This document shows positions 24,418 to 36,200 of a DNA stretch of 64,000 bases, piece after piece (positions within the stretch are counted from its first letter, which is position 1; the number at the start of each line of letters is the position of its first letter). This stretch comes from Symbiodinium natans (Eukaryota > Sar > Dinophyceae > Suessiales > Symbiodiniaceae). The notes beneath the pieces were generated by a model that worked only from the letters and a program-made list of their open reading frames with translations, did not search any database and was not told the DNA's origin. Position numbers and translations under genes: made by a program. Where the stretch lies: the NCBI GenBank assembly GCA_905221605.1, contig CAJNDS010002523.1, forward strand, positions 550,001-614,000, in the 5' to 3' direction.

Positions 24418-25696
24418 GTCACCCTTTCGCGTGCGCCTTGCTGATGACGCGGATCTGGACGCCCTGGCCCAGCTTCAGCAAGCAGCGAAGGCCCGACATG
24501 CTGCGTATTGCTGCGTCGAAACGAAAGACTCTCTGCCATCTTCGCGCAGGTCTCATCGGCGCTGGAGGCCTGGTCCTTGAATCAGTGAAGTGACGTTCTC
24601 TTTGTACGAGCCGTGTGATGCGATCGGGGCGCGATGCCGAAAGGGGACTCTCGCTCCCTCAGGCATCTCCAGAGACTTTGGCTTCACGGCTTAAACGAGC
24701 ACCACTTGGCACATTCGTCGCCGAGCGAGGTGGCAAGCTGCTCGGGGCACCTTGGCAGTTGGCAGTCTTTGCAAGACCGACGAGTGATGAGCATGAATGA
24801 ATACCTTCGCGTGCGAGTGAAGCATCCAGGCGGCTTACACCACTCGCTTGCAGGGCCACGTGAGCCGATCCAACGCAGAAGCTGAGCCTTCCCAGCCCAG
24901 TGCAGAGCACGGTGAAGTGTTTCCTGGATTTTCCTGGCATGTCTTGGCATTGCTTTATGCCATGGATGGTCTCTCTCGCTCTCTCTCTGTCGCGCTCTCT
25001 CTCTCTCTCTCTTTCTCGCTCCTCTCTCTCCCCCCATTAAGCACCGACACCAAGGCTACAGCTGGTTGCTCTCCATGCCTTGCCAGAGGTCGGACGGTCG
25101 GGGTTCTTTGATTTGATGTGTCAGCTCTGTTAGCTCAGAGTCAGTCTATGACATGCGATGGCACGTCTCCATGTTGGCAGTGTGGCAGTTGTGTTGCAGG
25201 CTCAAGGCGTCGGCTCATTGTCATCTGGTTGCAGGAAGATCAGGAAGGGTGCTTGGACAAGGAAAAGGTAGGAAAAGGTTGGAGCCTCGCGGAGCCCCAA
25301 GCCCGGCGGCGTCGTTGTTTGTTTTTGGTTTCAGGCCACTCACGCTAGCAAGTTCATTTTTCGCAAGATGAATTGCCGGGACAAAGCAATTTGCACCAAC
25401 TGGCAGACGAGGCTACGAGATCTTCTTCTCCAGCTTGCTCAGGTCGACCCAAATGTCGCTCCTCTGCACTTAGTCGCGTGTCAGGGCAGGTTTGGATGTT
25501 CAGGTGTGATAAGACTGATGGTGTTCTGTGGTGCGAGGTGAGGTTCATTGAGATTCGTACATTATGTGATTCTGCCTTTCCACCAAAGGTCCACTCAGTT
25601 GTCGGGCTTACGCGCTTCGACGGCTGGGCAGCCAGCAGCTTGAGTGACTCGCTCACAATGACACCTCAAGATGTGCTGCTTGTCTGGCATGCATAA
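24418..25696 (+). CDS. GNAT-like acyltransferase (partial exon set)
   Basis: Four exons join into a GCN5-related N-acyltransferase-like fold. 24418-24490 (after AAGCAG, GC donor) gives the first strand and helix, RVRLADDADLDALAQLQQ. 24663-24746 (GC donor) joins in phase 0 and gives SPETLASRLKRAPLGTFVAE then RGGKLLG, the usual strand-2 FVAE..G.LLG element. 25412-25454 (GT donor) gives LRDLLLQLAQVDPN, the helix after the acyl-CoA loop. 25589 onward joins in phase 0, gives VHSVVGLTRFDGW and runs to TAA at 25694-25696. The exon carrying the acyl-CoA pyrophosphate loop, expected between 24,747 and 25,411, was not found. The VVG.TR.. strand recalls GNAT domains of polyketide synthase loading modules. 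Substrate is unknown. An upstream exon at 24208-24255 (GWDIEVRLTFDILP) may belong here. Confidence 0.55.
24968..25034. repeat. CT-rich microsatellite
   Basis: A run of CTCTCTCG and CTCTCTCT units ending in a C tract, inside the presumed GNAT-gene intron. Confidence 0.85.
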
Positions 25697-26521
25697 ATAT
25701 GTGTTCTAAGCGAGAGTTCTCGCTCGAATCGTACATGCGGCTGCGACTCAGGTCAGGAGGACTACATAAGGCCGAGTGCCAACGTCATAGTATCACGGCC
25801 GGCAGCAGCCGCGAGCTGTTCCCGAGAGTGGCACGATCTTCTTGCGGCTGTCCTTTTCTGCGTTCATCGATAACAACATAGGTTCTTCCGTTCATCATGC
25901 TTTGAGCACGGGCAGGAGGCATGTTGCAGGCGAGCTTTCCGACAAGGCCAGCAGAAGCCGTCTTTAGATGCGTGACATCATGCTGTTCGGAACGTCCCGA
26001 TGCATTGAGACTTTGAGATGGCTGTGCGCCCAGCATCACTCAACCAGCCTCATCTGCCGATAGCCCCGGGAGAGAGGGTTAGAGCTTATAGCCAGGCAAC
26101 GCCGGATGGCACGCAGTAAGCAAGAGGTCATCTGAAAAGGAAGACGTTCTGCTTTCCCACAATTTCTACCGTCCCAAGGGGCCTTCACACAAGTATTGCG
26201 GCGCATGGCCTGGCGAATGTGGAGAACGTAAAGATCCCCGTCGTAGCATGCCACAATGCGTACACAATCCTGCGCGCGTCTTTGCATTCCTTCCGATTGT
26301 GCGCTGCTTATCTCCGGATCCGACAGGTTCTTGCCTTCCACACTCAAGCTGGTGCTGAGATTCTCGGGCTGGTCGCCAATGCCCGGCCGTCAGATGTCGC
26401 AAATCAAGGCCAGGGAGTCGTACTGACCACATGGAGCCAGAAAATATATAGAATCATCATGAACCATGAGGCGCATTGAGTCATTCAAGTTCCGGTATTT
26501 TGTTGTGTGTGTGTGTTGCAG

Positions 26522-27794
26522 ATGTCTGAAGAGTCCCTTGCTTTGCTCGAGGCGCTGCCGTGCTCATTCGCTACGAGCCGGGGAGGCAAGTTTAGTTGTC
26601 GCCGGATGCACAGTTTCACAGTCCAGATCGCTTGAGCTTCGAAGGCGCCACAGGAAGGTAGCATCAACAAGAAGACAGGCACCTCGGCCTCGAAGTAAGC
26701 ATTCATCAAGCTGTAGTCACTGTAGATTGTACTCGTGCTGCCGGGGAAGAATGTGCAACGGTAGAGATTTGAAACGCCTTGAAGCAAGCCACAGCTTGCC
26801 AGAACCAGCACCTCAGTCTCGCTGAGCCTCCAACAGGAAGCGACCATTGACGAAGTGGAGGCGTTCATCCACGAGCAGCTGGGCAAGATGAACATCCTGG
26901 ACAAGGCCAGTGGCATAGTTTCCGAGTTTTCCTTGCGTGGCTTGGTCGTGTCCACAAGTGCTTCATTGGCACTTTTAGGCATTCTTTTTGCCTGGCAGGA
27001 CGTAGTGGGCAAGTGCTTCGCTGAACTTGGCCTGGATTCCCTGGAGCTTGCAGGGTTGCGCCGCGACATCGAGCACCTCTCCCACGCAGTCAGCTTTGGA
27101 GACGTCATTTGTGCTTGGAGACCAGATGTTCATGTTTTTTAAAGTGCCTGGAGACTGTGCAATATTGTGTACATTCGTGCATTGTGCTGATCACGGTCCA
27201 GGCATCGGTTCGGCCTCCGTGCAGATGCCACTGCCATGACTGCCCGCGAGATGGCAAAGTCATGCACATCTTGCACGCGAGGCCGGCATTGCGCAGAGAC
27301 ATCATGGACCTTGCTGTCCCACTGCTTCAGGTGGCCCGACTCGCGCGACTGAGCGGCAAGATGTGCGAGCTGTTGTGGAGTCCTGCTTGCTGGACTTCGT
27401 CGGAGCAGAATCGCAGGCACCTTGCCAACACGGTCAGAGCATCAAGCAGTGTTGAAAAAGTTGGGTAAGCCGGGACATGTTGAAAAAAACTTGTGCAGTC
27501 GGCCTCGCTTGTGGAGATGGGCCTGGACTCGCTGGACCTTGCGACTCAGTGTGATCCCAGTCCCAAAAAGTTTGGCAAGGCCAAATTGTCAGTTCGCGAC
27601 CACCCACCTTTGCTGTTAGAGCAGCACCCTGTCAAGCATGGATTCAAGTATCTTTTCGTGCCTTTTCGTATCACAAGGCTCGGCTACGGGAACGCCTCGC
27701 CAGCTGCTTGTCTGTGAACCTGAGCATGGAGGACAGCGGGGGGACGACCGCCGAGCATGCCGCTAAGCCTCCTTCATACACCTTCCGGGATTCG
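26522..27794 (+). CDS. Tandem acyl carrier protein (two phosphopantetheine domains)
   Basis: Exons: 26522 to about 26581 (ATG straight after TTGCAG; MSEESLALLEALP), 26837-26905 (GC donor), 26999-27092 (GC), 27331-27416 (GC), 27499-27540 (GC) and 27678-27794 (GT). ACP1 runs from IDEVEAFIHEQLG to FAELGLDSLELAGLRRDIEH. ACP2 runs from DVRAVVESCLLDFVG to LVEMGLDSLDLARLRERL. Each has the GLDSL motif whose serine carries 4'-phosphopantetheine (Ser codons 27038-27040 and 27529-27531). The domains are separated by about 30 residues. All joins from 26837 are phase-consistent, though the exon at 27331 could begin later. Such domains carry acyl intermediates in polyketide, fatty-acid or peptide synthesis. 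The C-terminal segment after ACP2 (EDSGGTTAEHAAKPP) is linker-like and the protein may continue. The start and end are provisional. Upstream lies a GNAT-like gene in the same orientation. Confidence 0.8.
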
Positions 27795-28958
27795 GTGAGG
27801 GCATTAACTTTAAACAAAGGCCTGTTCCTATCCTGCTTGTGTCAAGCTGCTACATCTGCAGAACAAGCTCAAGGTTTCAGTCTAGAACACGGAGCACAGC
27901 CGAAGGTACCGAAGGCCGTCATTACAAAACCTGCTTTGGTGAACAGCTGGTGCTAGTGACTAGAAGACGGATCATGGCTCGTCGTCGTGCTGCTGGTGCT
28001 GCTGTGATCGCGGCAGGGTGGCTTCGCAGCATTCATAAATGGTCGTGTTTGTGATTCAAGACGAACCTAAGGTGTCAAGCTGCCTGCCCTAAGTATGGAA
28101 GCTGTTACAGGAGCAATTTGACGAAGAATCGGCATCCACTGTGTGTTGTGGTCAAAGGTGGACCATCCCTTGCTCTGTGTGCAGCGGTGCTAGTCTTGCT
28201 CTGCTGGGAGAGTGTCAGACTGTCAGTGGCAGTGTGAGAGCCAGCACAGGCTGGGGATCTACATGGGCCTTGGCAGGTCGGGATGCTGGTTCTTAGTCTC
28301 TTCGTTGATGGATGGATATGATGTTCAGCGTTATGTCGTTGGCATTGCTAGGCTTCTGAGGGACTGATGCATTTGCAGTGCATCTGAGCAAGCGTGCTAG
28401 ATTCTGCTAGATACTTGAGCTTCCCAGTACGAGGCAGCTTGTATGTTTATCTGGCAGCTTTCCAGCAACCCGCGATTTCAGTACCAAATTCGAGCTGCAC
28501 ATGAACGAGGTTCCTGCCAGCCGTGACAATTAAAAGCAAACAATAGAAAGGTTTTAGTACTCATGAGTGAATTCCTGACCGGCTCTCCCATCAAAGATCC
28601 TGAACTACCTACTCAACCGACTTTGACAATACTTGGCAGGCCCCTCGTCGCGTTGAAGGCCATGGATGCTCGACTTCAAGTATCTTTCAGACAGCCAATG
28701 CAATTTTTATCCTATGAGAATGTCACATTCCTCAGGATCGGAAGCTGGAGCTCAATCGCTTCATGGGGTCTTGGTACGTGCTCGCTTCTCGGCGGGAGCG
28801 TGGCGCCGCAGCGCTTCAATTCACACAACATCACACATCGTCAGTCATCATCTTTATGTGCGTTTTACAGCTGGTACTTTGTAGTGGCGAAATGTTTATA
28901 GCCTAGAGTTCTCAAGTCAGCTGCGAGGCCCATATTCCGGTGAGGCTTGTGAAGGCAG

Positions 28959-31547
28959 CTCGGCAGCGACGGCCAGCTGCGCTTCAAGCGTGACAAGAAA
29001 TGGCAGAAGCATGGTTCTGGACACGAAGATGTAGGGGCTCAACTTGACAAATCCGCGCAAGGCATATCGCGACACAATCTAGCTCTCCTAGCTTCCAAGC
29101 AAGGAGCACCTGGCTCACAATGCCGTCGAGACGTATTCTTGGGACGAGTCGAGTCAGCGCATTGGCGTCCACTACAGGCCACCTTACAAGAGATTGTGCT
29201 GCATCAGTTGTGGGCTTGGCCTGAGGCGTTGTTTGCAGATGTGTGCCGTAGCTCTGCGATCGCTGAACCTCTCACCATTTCTCACCCTTCAGGTTCAATG
29301 AAAATGCGCTGGACGGTCGCATCAACGACAGTTACCAGCGCGGCTGGCTTTGGAACAAGGTCCCCGCTTAAAGGTAGAGGTTTGAAATTCGGCCCGTTGG
29401 GCCTGGTGACTGGGATATACTGGGGTTTGGGGAAGGCCGGCGAACGAAAGAGCGAACATTTTTCAGCTTCGTACGAAGACTGACCCGTTCCAACAGAGCC
29501 TGGTATCTGAGCAAGTTTCGGCAGGTTTGCGCACGGGAGAATGAACGTAAGCGCACAAGCTCGACAACAGGGAGAGACTGAACAAGATACTGAAATCCCA
29601 GTGATCCAGTCGGTCGCTGCGAAGTATGGCAACTTTGCATGTGCCTACATGAATGAAGCAGGATGCAGGTGTAAATCAGGAACTCAAGGGCATGGCCGCA
29701 TACGTCGAACAAAGAGTCGGGCTTCGATCCTTCAACCTCCTTGAGGCTAACAGAGCAGTGGGATGCATGCAGACTCAGCGGTATAGAGACAGGCGGTGCA
29801 TGACTCAGCAGTACAGATACAGGGGCCGCATCTCCGACAAGGAGAGGAGCTGAAGTCACAGCCCGAGTCTGCCCTGCACAAAATGTTGAGGAGAAGATCT
29901 GTGATTTCATCTTTTCGTGTTTCCCCACCTTCAGTAGCTAACAATCACGAGTGCACACATTCCGGGCCGCAAAGGGGTGAACTTCAAAGGGGCGAATTGT
30001 CAAGTAGGATCATGCCTTTTTTGCAAATTTTCACTTCAAAGAGGAGACTAGTGCGGAGTGGCGGGTGTCCCCCAAGCTCCCTTTGTTCGGCTACTTCTTC
30101 AGCCACCTGGGCCTCAAGCTTCCCTACATCATCGTGGACTGCGCGGAGGATTACAGCCAGGAGAGCGGAATGAAGCGAAGCTGATGCACTTTCCACTTCG
30201 CGGACACCTTTAGAGCCCTTTGACCAAGACTCTTCTGGATGAACAGGCCATCGTCGGGTATCCCAACCGCGCCTACCTTTGGAATCTTGGTCAGGCACTT
30301 TCACAGTAGTGCTCTCTCTTTCTGCTTCTTGTGTCTCTCTCCTTCTTTCTTGCTTTCTTCTTTGATTTACTTTTTGCGTTCTTGCTCTCATTCTTTCTAT
30401 CCCTGTCTGCCTTTTTCTTTCAATTTCAAACTCAACTGAGCACAGTTGGCTTCATTCGTCTGTGCAAAAGCTTTGCACAATGCCCTCCCAAGGATATTGA
30501 GCCGTAAGCCAACAGTCTCCGATGCAGACTACCAAAAGCTGATTCAGAAGTCCAAAGATCTGGGATCCTGGGCACTGCAATATTTGCCAACCACTTCATC
30601 TTGTCCGTGAGGTTCTGTGGCTGTTGTGCCTGTACCAGCTGCAAGTAAGTTCATGTGCTTGCTGGGGGTATGCTAGGGGGATGAGGGCGCATGTGCAGCT
30701 TGTGGTGTTGCTTCGTCTTAACTGTAGTCCAGATCATCTGCAGGATACGATGAAGCAAAGATTCGGAAAGTGCCGCAAGTACCAGATGCAGAAACCTTTC
30801 AAGTGCCCAGCTAGCTCAGTGATCAAAATGGCGCGTTGCTGACTGTTTGATGCCTTTGCGACTTCCTTTTGAGCGCTTGACACGGCTGGCGCCGTGCCGC
30901 TGTGGCAATTGATGGGCATGGCAATGCATCGTGTGCTGAGTAACGTACACGTATGACTTGGTGGTTCATTGCAAGAGGACTTGGCAACTGCAGCCAACGT
31001 TGATGGCATTGATGGCATCGTGCAGGTGGGTAGCTCCAGCTTGCGCAATTGGGAGTTGTACAGGCTAGACTCGAATTCACGTGATCATCTGTGTCAGGCA
31101 ATCCGCGCGAAGACTCAAGCGCCCGAAGTGTGACAGATTTTCCTGCTGAGAAAACAACTATGCCTGTTGATGCCCTGCGTGCAACGTGGTGAGGCACGTG
31201 GATGACTAAATCTTGCGACGTGTTGCACCTGACAAGACTAGGGTCTTGCATGAAAATCGGCAGGCATGGATTATAGTCGATGTCTGTCGCAGTATGCCAG
31301 TGTTAACGTGTACACTGTATGCAGTTACAGTAGCTGGAAACTACCTGTGTCGAGCTTCCTCTCTGTTTGTCCAGACGTTTTAAGGTCCGCATCCTCTTTC
31401 CGAACAAGCCAGCAGGGTGCTTATTACACCCAATGCGGCCCGTACGGGGATGAGTTGAATAGCAAAGCCCAGGATATGCTCCGAGCACGCGATATCCACT
31501 ACGACAAATGGTGCCAGCCTTTTTCGGGCTCCGCACGGGACAGTGAC
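28959..31547 (+). CDS. Unidentified multi-exon gene (partial)
   Basis: Four GC-rich exons are convincing as coding. 28959 to about 29013 reads LGSDGQLRFKRDKKWQKHG. 29293-29359 reads FNENALDGRINDSYQRGWLW and ends at GT. About 30052-30160 reads EWRVSPKLPLFGYFFSHLGL then KLPYIIVDCAEDYSQ and ends at a GA donor. 31416-31547 reads GAYYTQCGPYGDELNSKAQD then MLRARDIHYDKWCQPF and ends at GTGGCA. The family is not recognised. The last exon ends in phase 0 and could splice directly to the first FKBP exon at 31810, so some or all of these exons may be an N-terminal extension of the FKBP gene. Weaker candidate exons lie at about 30450-30590 and 30750-30840. Confidence 0.5.
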
Positions 31548-31809
31548 GTGGCATGCAGGTGTAGTTGCTTATGTTACTTATGTTTGCTGCAGTTGCGCCC
31601 ACCGCATCCCACGACCTTGTCTGCAGCATTTTGGTCCATCCCACGTGCTTCTCACCTGTCGGGTCATACCTCAGCCGTGGCCATGCAGGCTTGCGTCGGG
31701 GCAACAGCATCGACAGTCTGCTATTTGCGAAGTCTAATTTGTGCCTGTCTTCGGACCCGTGCTGTTTGTGTTCAGGGTCATTACCCTGACCCGACCTTTC
31801 GTGCCACAG

Positions 31810-33295
31810 GCAATTCCTGGATACAAGACGCAATACCAGATCATCAAGGAGGGCACCGGCAAAGCAACGCTCTCAAAAGCCATGACAGCCCGATCGCGGA
31901 CGTTTTGAAGAGCTGTGCTTTGTTGTATATATCAGGTTATCGAGGCGAAAAGCAATGCGACGGTGCATGCCACCGGCGTAGTGAAAGAGCGGCTGGGAAC
32001 CAAACTATGTTTTCATTCGATGACCAGCCATGCATGCCTCGTTCATTTTGTTGGAGCTGAAGATCCGCTATACCTGATGGGGTTTATGCAAGATGGATAC
32101 AAATGTATAATATACACTACGTGTATACACACGTATTTATCTACACATGTCAGCAGCAGCTTTTCCTTGCTTCCCTGCAAAAGGTGCCCAACTGTGCTTG
32201 CGATGACTAAGGACGGGAAAGAAGTTTTGGAGCACGAAAGATCCTGGTCAGCAGCCGTTTTCATACCAGGCCCAGAGTACCCCTAGACGGCCATAACTCT
32301 TTGTCCAAACAAGACCTCAGCATCGTTGCAGTCGACTGCGCAGGCGGTGTATTAGAAAGCAGCGACGTAATGCTAGCTGCTTGTCATGTTGGTACCTACT
32401 GTGCTTCTGAAACTGCAGGATTATGTTGCGTACTTTTGCTTCGTAAACCCTCCGAGATGGTGTCAGGCTGGTGTGGGCAAGGTCTGCTGCTCAGCCTGTG
32501 CCTCCTGGGCAGACTTAGCCCATGCTGCAGATTGGCACCACCATGAGCCTGCCTGCATATGGAAAATGTCGTGATGCTTGATACAACTTGAGACAACTTG
32601 ATGGCTGTGCCTTGGCCGGTGGTCTCAGGTGATCACTGGCTGGGACCAGGGCTGCCTCGGAATGAAGGTCGGCGAGGTGCCATCCGCTTCATCTGTCCAT
32701 CGCTGCAGTGTGCTGAGAGTTTAGGTTGGTCATTCCGCTGTGTCAGACGCTCGCACACACACACACACACCTCGCTCTCTCTCTCTCTCGTGCACTTGTT
32801 CCTCATACATGTTCAGATGTGATCGCAGGAAAGGATGCTGCTCATTCCGGCAAATGAGGCACAAGTACATAGAGATTGGGGAAGCGTGATCATCCGTGAC
32901 ATTCTGTGACTGCTCTGCTTCAAGCTGTTCTCCAGGGCTACGGAGAGTCTGGCTTCCCCGCCTGGGGCATCCCTCCAGGTGGCACTCTTGTCGCTCAGCC
33001 AAAGGATGGGGGAGAGGACATGGAAACGGAGAATCTGCCTCAACCCCTCCCGCTGTATTCCTGAAGTGCATCTCGCTTCTGATCTTACACAGTTCTGCAT
33101 CTGTTCGTGCAGCATACACGGCTTTGTTCTGTACAGTTGTCACGTTGTATGGTATCGAAGCAAACGGAACCAAAGACTGGGGATTGGGGGAGGGGCCGTT
33201 TGTGGAGGGACTTGCAGCCATGCAGAACATCTCAGGAGTTCACGCTGGAGTGCCTGAAGGTTGCGATTTGCATGACACCGTGGGTTTGTTATTGA
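31810..33295 (+). CDS. FKBP-type peptidyl-prolyl cis-trans isomerase
   Basis: Eight exons: 31810-31878, 31936-31988, 32212-32269, 32467-32481, 32629-32678, 32834-32858, 32936-32989 and 33236-33295. They sum to 384 nt, exactly in frame, ending at TGA. Introns begin GC, GC, GC, GT, GC, GC, GT. The product spells the full FKBP fold: YQIIKEGTGKA, ATVHATGVVKETGKKFW, DPGQQPFSY, VITGWDQG, LLIPANEGYGE, FPAWGIPPGGTL and FTLECL. Against FKBP12 pocket residues, Phe (KKFW), Phe (PFSY), Val-Ile, Trp (GWDQG), Tyr (GYG), Ile (GIPP) and Phe are kept. Tyr26 is Ala (VHATG) and Asp37 is Trp, so FK506 binding may be weak. Exon 4 is only 15 nt. The initiator Met is not in these exons. A phase-compatible exon at 31416-31547 may precede them. 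If the donor after LECLK (GTTGCG) is used, the protein continues. Confidence 0.93.
32467..32481 (+). other. 15-nt microexon (AGVGK) of the FKBP gene
   Basis: The five codons GCT GGT GTG GGC AAG lie between TGTCAG and GTCTGC. They supply exactly the residues missing between ...PFSYQ and VITGWDQG, keep phase 0 on both sides and match the conserved A/GVG+VI.GW segment of FKBPs. Without them the fold would lose the loop before the GWDQG strand. Confidence 0.88.
32754..32792. repeat. CA then CT microsatellites
   Basis: CACACACACACACAC is followed by CTCGCTCTCTCTCTCTC inside the FKBP intron between exons 5 and 6. Confidence 0.85.
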
Positions 33296-33881
33296 GGAGA
33301 GACTGCTAGTTTGGAAGAGTTACGCCCATGGGCCTGTGTTCACATGGCACCGTGAACATCCAATGTGCCGCCCCATGTCTCTACCACTCTACCCGTACGT
33401 CTTCCAGTTGAAGCTCCAGCAAGAAGAGTGCCTGAGAGTGCCTGCCCTTGTGCACCGAGCCTTGTTGTTCGTGCCGTTCTTGCTCGCAGGTGGATTGAGA
33501 TTGCAGTCAGTGAGCCGTTGTTCGCAGCAATTTGCTGCTGAGCAGTCGCAGGTCCTAGTCAGGCGCCGACAGCCTCGGCAGGTTTCTGGATGTTTCTGGT
33601 GTCGGGTGACTTTTGGACTTTGGGCAGTATAAGCTCGGGTTGTGGTGGAGATAGCAAACGCTACGATTGTTTCAAAACTCTTACCTCTTGTGTGACTTGA
33701 GCTCCCGTGCCCAACTCTTGTTCCGCGATTGACGAGTGGCGGGCTTCCTGGCGGAAAAAGCCGTGCTGTCTTCTTACAACATTGAAAAGGCATCAGGCCA
33801 TGAGGTGACAAACGGACTGTTGCGCGCTATTGCAAGCTTCTCTCACCTCCCAGACATTGCAAGCATTGGCAGACAGCTCAG

Positions 33882-34087
33882 GCGCAAAATGGAGCGCCCG
33901 GAGCTGCTCCGTCGAGGGTACTACAATGAGGTTGGATTCCAGTTCGATGGTCCATTTGGTTCCGTTTTTTTGGCCCCTTCATAGGGTAAACTTCTGCGCG
34001 ATGCCCGGATATGCGCAGGTGAACGAAGACGCATGGCCTGGACCCTTCGAGGTGCGATGTGCCGACGGAAAGCTGCTCAAAGAATAA
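33882..34087 (+). CDS. Last two exons of an unidentified gene
   Basis: 33882-33930 (after GCTCAG) reads RKMERPELLRRGYYNE and ends at a GT donor. 34019-34087 (after GCGCAG) joins in phase 0 and reads VNEDAWPGPFEVRCADGKLL then KE and TAA at 34085-34087. Composition is coding and both splice sites are canonical. The family is not recognised. It may be the 3' end of a separate gene or a C-terminal extension of the FKBP transcript that would skip the TGA at 33293. Confidence 0.5.
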
Positions 34088-35434
34088 TCGCAGCATATCA
34101 CGGAATCAGTCCTGCTGGCAAGCTAGAATTCGAAGCTGGTCGGCGACAGTTCTTCTGTTCATCCTCCAACTCCGAAAGCTAGGAATATCTAGGAATGCGT
34201 ACTCCCGGGTGCTCGTGCATGCACATGGTTGTTGAAGTGAGCAGGATGTCTTCGTCTACATCATGTGCCAGGAAGCAGCCGAACTGCCAAAAATCAGGCT
34301 CGTCAAGGGCATGTTGCAGTGCATTACCCGGTGCATGCTCAGGGAGAGAAGGCAGAACAGTTGCGACTTTTAGGGCCGCGACACCAGGCGGCATGCCTCT
34401 GCTAGATCCCGAGAGCAAGCTAATTACATGTGATAGTCTTCTCGCGAGAGGAAATCCATCTTGCTGCATGTGGCTGTTACCTTGCATATGCGGCCGATCT
34501 AAAGGAACTATATCGAGAAGGCTGATGCGGTCGCAACCAGGCAAAGACCATGCCGTGAAGCTTCAAGTGATGTAAAATAATTACGCAGGAAATTGGACTG
34601 AGTTGAATCAGTTTCATGACCCACACACCTCCTTGCTTGTTTACAATCAGAAGTTGCAGCACTGCACAGCACTGCCCGGTTTGATAGTGCTGATATTCAA
34701 TTGGGTACGCAAGATGTGTCGAACACATTCAACAAAGGCTTTCTTTCGCTTTATCTCTGCTTTCTACATGTCAAGCAGCGTGCTTGCAGGCAAGGCCGTG
34801 TCCTTCGACACGTCATTTTCAACCTCAACCTCAACAAGCTCAGGCACAAGAACAGCATAAATAAGAAGTTATGCCAATCATACCAGACTCGGACTGGCCA
34901 CGCCGCAGCCACGCCCACATGCCACATGCATGATGCCGCAATGCTGATGGCCAGGGCTGACATTGAGTATTACAAGAAGCTCCTTCCTTTCCAGCCTGGA
35001 CAAGCCACCCCCAAGGTCGCAAAAGCAATCGAGTCCTTTCGTTCTCTCACAAAGAATTGAATGTCACCTTAATTTGTTGGAGTCTGACGGAGGTCCACCT
35101 CGATTTCTTCTCCACTTTCCGCAACGCATACTTCATTCGATTTGGAAAGCTGCGTCCTTGCATCTGTGCGTGGGGTAGGACCGGGTAGGGCGTTTCAAGA
35201 TTCAAGCTGTACAAGCCTCCACATCTACAGCCAGGGCTACTTGCTTGCTGATGCCGATCTTTGCTGATGGGTTAGTGCCCAAGGTACACACAGACTGTTC
35301 TGCGCGATCCCTTTAACATCAACTACGTTGGTGCTATGTGCTCCGACTTCCTGCCCAGTACTGTACTTGTTGCGTGCATCTTGAGAATGGCGTTGTGTCA
35401 TGATCCGCCTGTGCCTTTGCTTTAGCAGACTAGC

Positions 35435-35477
35435 CTTGGCCTGCTTGGCCTGCTTGGCCTGCTTGGCCTGCTTGGCC
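35435..35477. repeat. 9-bp tandem repeat CTTGGCCTG, about 4.8 copies
   Basis: Perfect head-to-tail copies of CTTGGCCTG. Because the period is divisible by three it translates as a repeating Leu-Ala-Cys, which inflates an open frame starting at 35400. Confidence 0.93.
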
Positions 35478-36124
35478 CGGTTCATTGTGCATTCTAATCA
35501 GGTACCATGCCTACCCCAGCCCATGGCAGATCTTCATGCAGGACTTAGGTTTTGCGGCTGGAATAGCAGAATAGCAGCGCGGAAAAGATGTTCATGGACA
35601 GTGCTGGGCTTGGGCAGCAGGATCCGGACGGGAACTACCAGCCAATTCATGCAACTGATCTTCGTTGCATCCTCAGTGCTGGAGAGAAGCTGCTTTCGTA
35701 GACAATCAGACAAGCGGTGCCTTGTAAGCAGATTAGGCAGGTTGGTTTGCATGAACACCCAAAAGCGAGAGGGTATCTAAACCGCCTTGGTTTCGCCAGT
35801 TTCTTCGTGCATTGCGGCTGTACAGTGGTACAAGCCAAGTTCGAGGGCAGCTAAGAATGAGCGAGCGCTGCACCTGGCGCACAAATCTGCGCGTGCACAC
35901 ATTCAAACAGAGTTAAGGTCACGGATCCCACTATATACTTGCCTGGCAGGTGCCAACTGCCGCATGTCCCGGCAACGTTGCATGTGGCAACCCCGCATGT
36001 TGCAAAGCTACAGAACTGTACTAACTGTAAAGTCGCTTGCGTGCTGACTGCTGCACGTTGCATGAAAAGGTCCCGACTTTCGGAACACTGCTTCAGGACA
36101 GTCGCCTATGCCCGCGAAGATACA

Positions 36125-36200
36125 CATCCACACGCAGAACACACAGATGCGCACACAGATTCACGCACAGATGCGCATACAGATGCGCACGGATGCAGAT
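36125..36200. repeat. Imperfect ACAGATGCGC tandem repeat
   Basis: About six diverged copies of a 10-12 base unit related to CACAGATGCGCA. Confidence 0.75.

Noticed and set aside
29139-29483. Long open frame across 28.95-29.48 kb
   Set aside because: Only the first segment (to about 29013) looks coding; the exon at 29293-29359 uses a different frame, so the long frame is mostly intron.
32730-33230. 166-codon minus-strand ORF over the FKBP gene
   Set aside because: It is a shadow of the plus-strand FKBP exons and crosses a CA/CT microsatellite.
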